Source: Bacillota bacterium (GTDB lineage: Bacteria > Bacillota > Clostridia > Oscillospirales > Oscillospiraceae). From it: a stretch of DNA of 7,559 nt. The position numbers and the translations under genes are program-made. Below are positions 7,108-7,559 of this stretch, piece by piece. The stretch's first letter is position 1. Each line of letters begins with the position of its first letter. Where the stretch lies: assembly GCA_023393155.1 (NCBI GenBank), contig JAEWML010000197.1:1-7559 (forward strand), given 5' to 3'. The notes under the pieces were generated by a model. The model had not been told where the DNA came from. It saw nothing but the letters and a program-made list of their open reading frames with translations, and searched no databases.

Positions 7108-7122
7108 TTTCAGCGGCTGAAA
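7108..7122. promoter_or_regulatory. Dyad upstream of the PTS promoter
   Basis: TTTCAGCGGCTGAAA has perfect 7-base arms about a central G. It lies about 75 bases upstream of the PTS -35 box, a distance compatible with an activator site. No regulator gene is in the window to pair with it. Confidence 0.3.
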
Positions 7123-7165
7123 TGCGGCGGGCAGCAGATTTTTTCAGATGCTTATGCAAAAGCAT

Positions 7166-7200
7166 AAAAAGCCGGCAGTTTCTAAATTGAATCTGCCGGC
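7166..7200 (-). terminator. Intrinsic terminator downstream of the chemotaxis gene
   Basis: GCCGGCAG (7171-7178) pairs perfectly with CTGCCGGC (7193-7200) around a 14-base loop. On the minus strand it is followed by TTTTT (7170-7166). It separates the chemotaxis receptor transcript from the PTS promoter downstream. Confidence 0.8.
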
Positions 7201-7203
7201 CCC

Positions 7204-7272
7204 TTATTCATATGCCACCGAGTCCTGCGATTTAAAAAACAGGATATGGATGTCGGCAAAGTCTTCCGCCAT
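7204..7272 (-). CDS. Possible 22-residue ORF after the chemotaxis gene
   Basis: An ATG at 7270-7272, eight bases after the chemotaxis receptor stop, opens a 22-codon frame (MAEDFADIHILFFKSQDSV...) ending at TAA 7204-7206, just before the terminator. There is no Shine-Dalgarno, so it would depend on coupling to the receptor gene. The composition is protein-like, but the length makes chance likely. It could instead be an old C-terminal extension of the receptor read in another frame. Confidence 0.2.
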   Translation of the reverse strand: MAEDFADIHILFFKSQDSVAYE

Positions 7273-7280
7273 CTGAGTAA

Positions 7281-7559
7281 TTAATCCAATCGAAATTTAT
7301 GCACAAGCTCTTTCAATATCTGCGCCTGCCCCGTCAGTCCTTCGCTGGCTGTCGCGCTTTCCTCCGCAGTTGCGGAATTCGCTTGAACCACGTCCGAAAT
7401 TTGAGCGATGCCAGATGCTACCTTCTCGATGAAGTTTGCCTGTTCTGTGGACGCCAGCATGATTTTACCCGTAGCCTCCACCACTCCCTTCGCACCTTCC
7501 ACGGCATTCTGGAGGGACCTTGCCGTCTCGTCTAAAATTCCGGCGCCGTTGTCCACCTG
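7281..7559 (-). CDS. Methyl-accepting chemotaxis protein, C-terminal end, partial
   Basis: The last 92 residues of a chemotaxis receptor; the rest lies beyond the right edge. The text is typical of the C-terminal arm of the cytoplasmic signalling coiled coil: ARSLQNAVEGAKGVVEATGK, then STEQANFIEKVASGIAQISDVVQANSATAEESATASEGL, ending QILKELVHKFRLD. The Gln/Glu-Ala-rich heptads, with the ISDVVQANSATAEES segment, are the conserved methylation-helix region found in family C-termini. The full protein would signal ligand state to CheA/CheW at the membrane. The sensor domain cannot be seen, so the ligand is unknown. The stop TAA is at 7281-7283, with an intrinsic terminator about 80 bases downstream. 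Confidence 0.93.
   Translation of the reverse strand, partial: QVDNGAGILDETARSLQNAVEGAKGVVEATGKIMLASTEQANFIEKVASGIAQISDVVQANSATAEESATASEGLTGQAQILKELVHKFRLD

Overview
The window looks like a stretch of chromosome from a fairly GC-rich, Gram-positive-type anaerobe, most likely an Oscillospiraceae-like member of the Clostridia. This is inferred from a transketolase split into subunits, a PfoR-like PTS IIC protein, strong GGAGG ribosome binding sites, sigma-A-type promoters and a large serine recombinase of the kind common in gut Firmicutes. No taxonomic marker gene is present, so the assignment is tentative.

Layout. On the left, two central-metabolism genes are transcribed divergently: the N-terminal transketolase subunit (minus strand, running off the left edge) and class II fumarase fumC (plus strand, with its own promoter and a strong intrinsic terminator). 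The middle, about 2.55-4.10 kb, is a graveyard of three damaged genes. These are a small lipoprotein with two compensating frameshifts, a TetR-family regulator with a frameshift, a premature stop and a lost C-terminus, and a large serine recombinase that lacks its middle and carries an in-frame stop. Just beyond lie a set of inverted repeats, a minus-strand intrinsic terminator and a degenerate tRNA-Val(CAC)-like sequence, then about 300 bases with no recognisable gene and a short coding remnant.

The right half is transcribed entirely on the minus strand. It holds the C-terminal end of a methyl-accepting chemotaxis protein (running off the right edge, with a terminator), a PTS_EIIC_2/PfoR-like membrane protein behind a textbook promoter, a small degraded coding segment and a YjjG-family HAD phosphatase. 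The PTS leader contains two stacked palindromes and a 20-codon leader ORF with an excellent Shine-Dalgarno that overlaps the PTS start codon. This is the most interesting possible regulatory structure here.

I see no complete novel multi-gene system. The middle reads as the scar of a mobile element beside a tRNA-like sequence. Several breaks are single-base, one or two of them in homopolymer runs, so sequencing or assembly error must be excluded before calling all of it biological decay.
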